This document shows, piece by piece, positions 63,917-64,000 of a DNA stretch of 64,000 bases. Where the stretch lies: assembly GCA_005881495.1 (NCBI GenBank), contig VBHI01000210.1, forward strand, positions 1-64,000, in the 5' to 3' direction. The notes beneath the pieces are model-generated. The model did not search any database. It saw nothing but the letters and a program-made list of their open reading frames with translations, and had not been told where the DNA came from. Positions within the stretch are counted from its first letter, which is position 1. Each line of letters opens with the position of its first letter. The position numbers and the translations under genes are program-made. The DNA comes from Chloroflexota bacterium. Lineage in GTDB: Bacteria > Chloroflexota > Ktedonobacteria > Ktedonobacterales > Ktedonobacteraceae.

Positions 63917-64000
63917 ATCTCCTCATTCGTAGGGGCGTGGGCTTGCCCCGCCCAAAATAGCCTTCCATGATCTCCTCATTCGTAGGGGCGTGGGCTTGCC
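63917..64000. repeat. two direct copies of a 31-bp repeat
   Basis: Copies at 63917-63947 and 63970-64000 are identical over 31 bases, 53 bases apart, with a GTAGGGGCGTGGGCTTGCC core. GGGGC/GCCCC can pair as in a REP hairpin. The second copy touches the window edge, so more units may follow. Confidence 0.8.

Overview
The window looks like a chromosomal segment of a Chloroflexota bacterium, most likely of the Ktedonobacteria type. This is an inference from gene content: eukaryote-like Ser/Thr kinases fused to WD40 or solute-binding modules, a DUF951 gene beside nadD and an MscS channel, response regulators with PATAN and roadblock domains, a large MoxR/DUF58/VWA operon, and dispersed REP-like repeats. 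No rRNA, tRNA, CRISPR array, insertion sequence or prophage was seen. Most genes are housekeeping genes on the + strand.

Layout. 1-9.1 kb: the end of a multi-pass membrane protein, two tandem TPR paralogues of unknown role, a TrmA/RlmD-type rRNA methyltransferase, Maf and MscS. 9.2-12.7 kb: a disrupted nadD, DUF951, an MFS exporter, a membrane HExxH protease-like protein and a cupin. 12.8-17.1 kb: a kinase fused to an extracellular solute-binding domain (split by a frameshift), followed by a lipoprotein joining a related binding domain to a VWA domain. 17.2-21.8 kb (minus): mutS-mutL. 22-26 kb: YbjQ-like protein, a kinase with a seven-bladed WD40 propeller, a VapBC-type toxin-antitoxin pair and ndk. 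26.4-33 kb: a small membrane protein, a PfpI/DJ-1 protein, metH, and cysS behind a long structured leader. 33-37.6 kb: a broken sedolisin gene and a penicillin-acylase-type Ntn hydrolase. 37.7-41.9 kb: an XRE regulator, an NfeD-like protein, a flotillin and PspA, which together look like an envelope-stress operon, with a 43-residue membrane protein convergent to pspA. 42-46.8 kb: a response regulator (minus), rpiA, panC and panB. 46.9-60.2 kb: an eight-gene, same-strand, closely packed operon (large membrane protein, ABC-2 ATPase and permease, coiled-coil membrane protein, MoxR ATPase, DUF58, two VWA membrane proteins). 60.2-64 kb: a divergent TetR/VOC pair with two tandem operators, a SnoaL-like protein, a HAD-phosphatase remnant and a PYROXD2/CrtI-like oxidoreductase.

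The strongest non-genic signals are: (i) the same promoter plus downstream dyad in front of the XRE-NfeD-flotillin-PspA operon and, 11 kb away, in front of the 26.4 kb membrane protein gene, which implies a shared regulon; (ii) a leader of about 320 nt before cysS with nested stems and two mutually exclusive partners for one segment; (iii) paired TetR operators 20 bp apart; (iv) a tandem 30-bp repeat unit inside a coding frame.

Several genes carry apparent frameshifts or small deletions (kinase-SBP, nadD, sedolisin, HAD). Because nadD is normally essential, some of these may be sequence or assembly errors rather than true pseudogenes. All functional calls come from reading the sequence; no database search was run.
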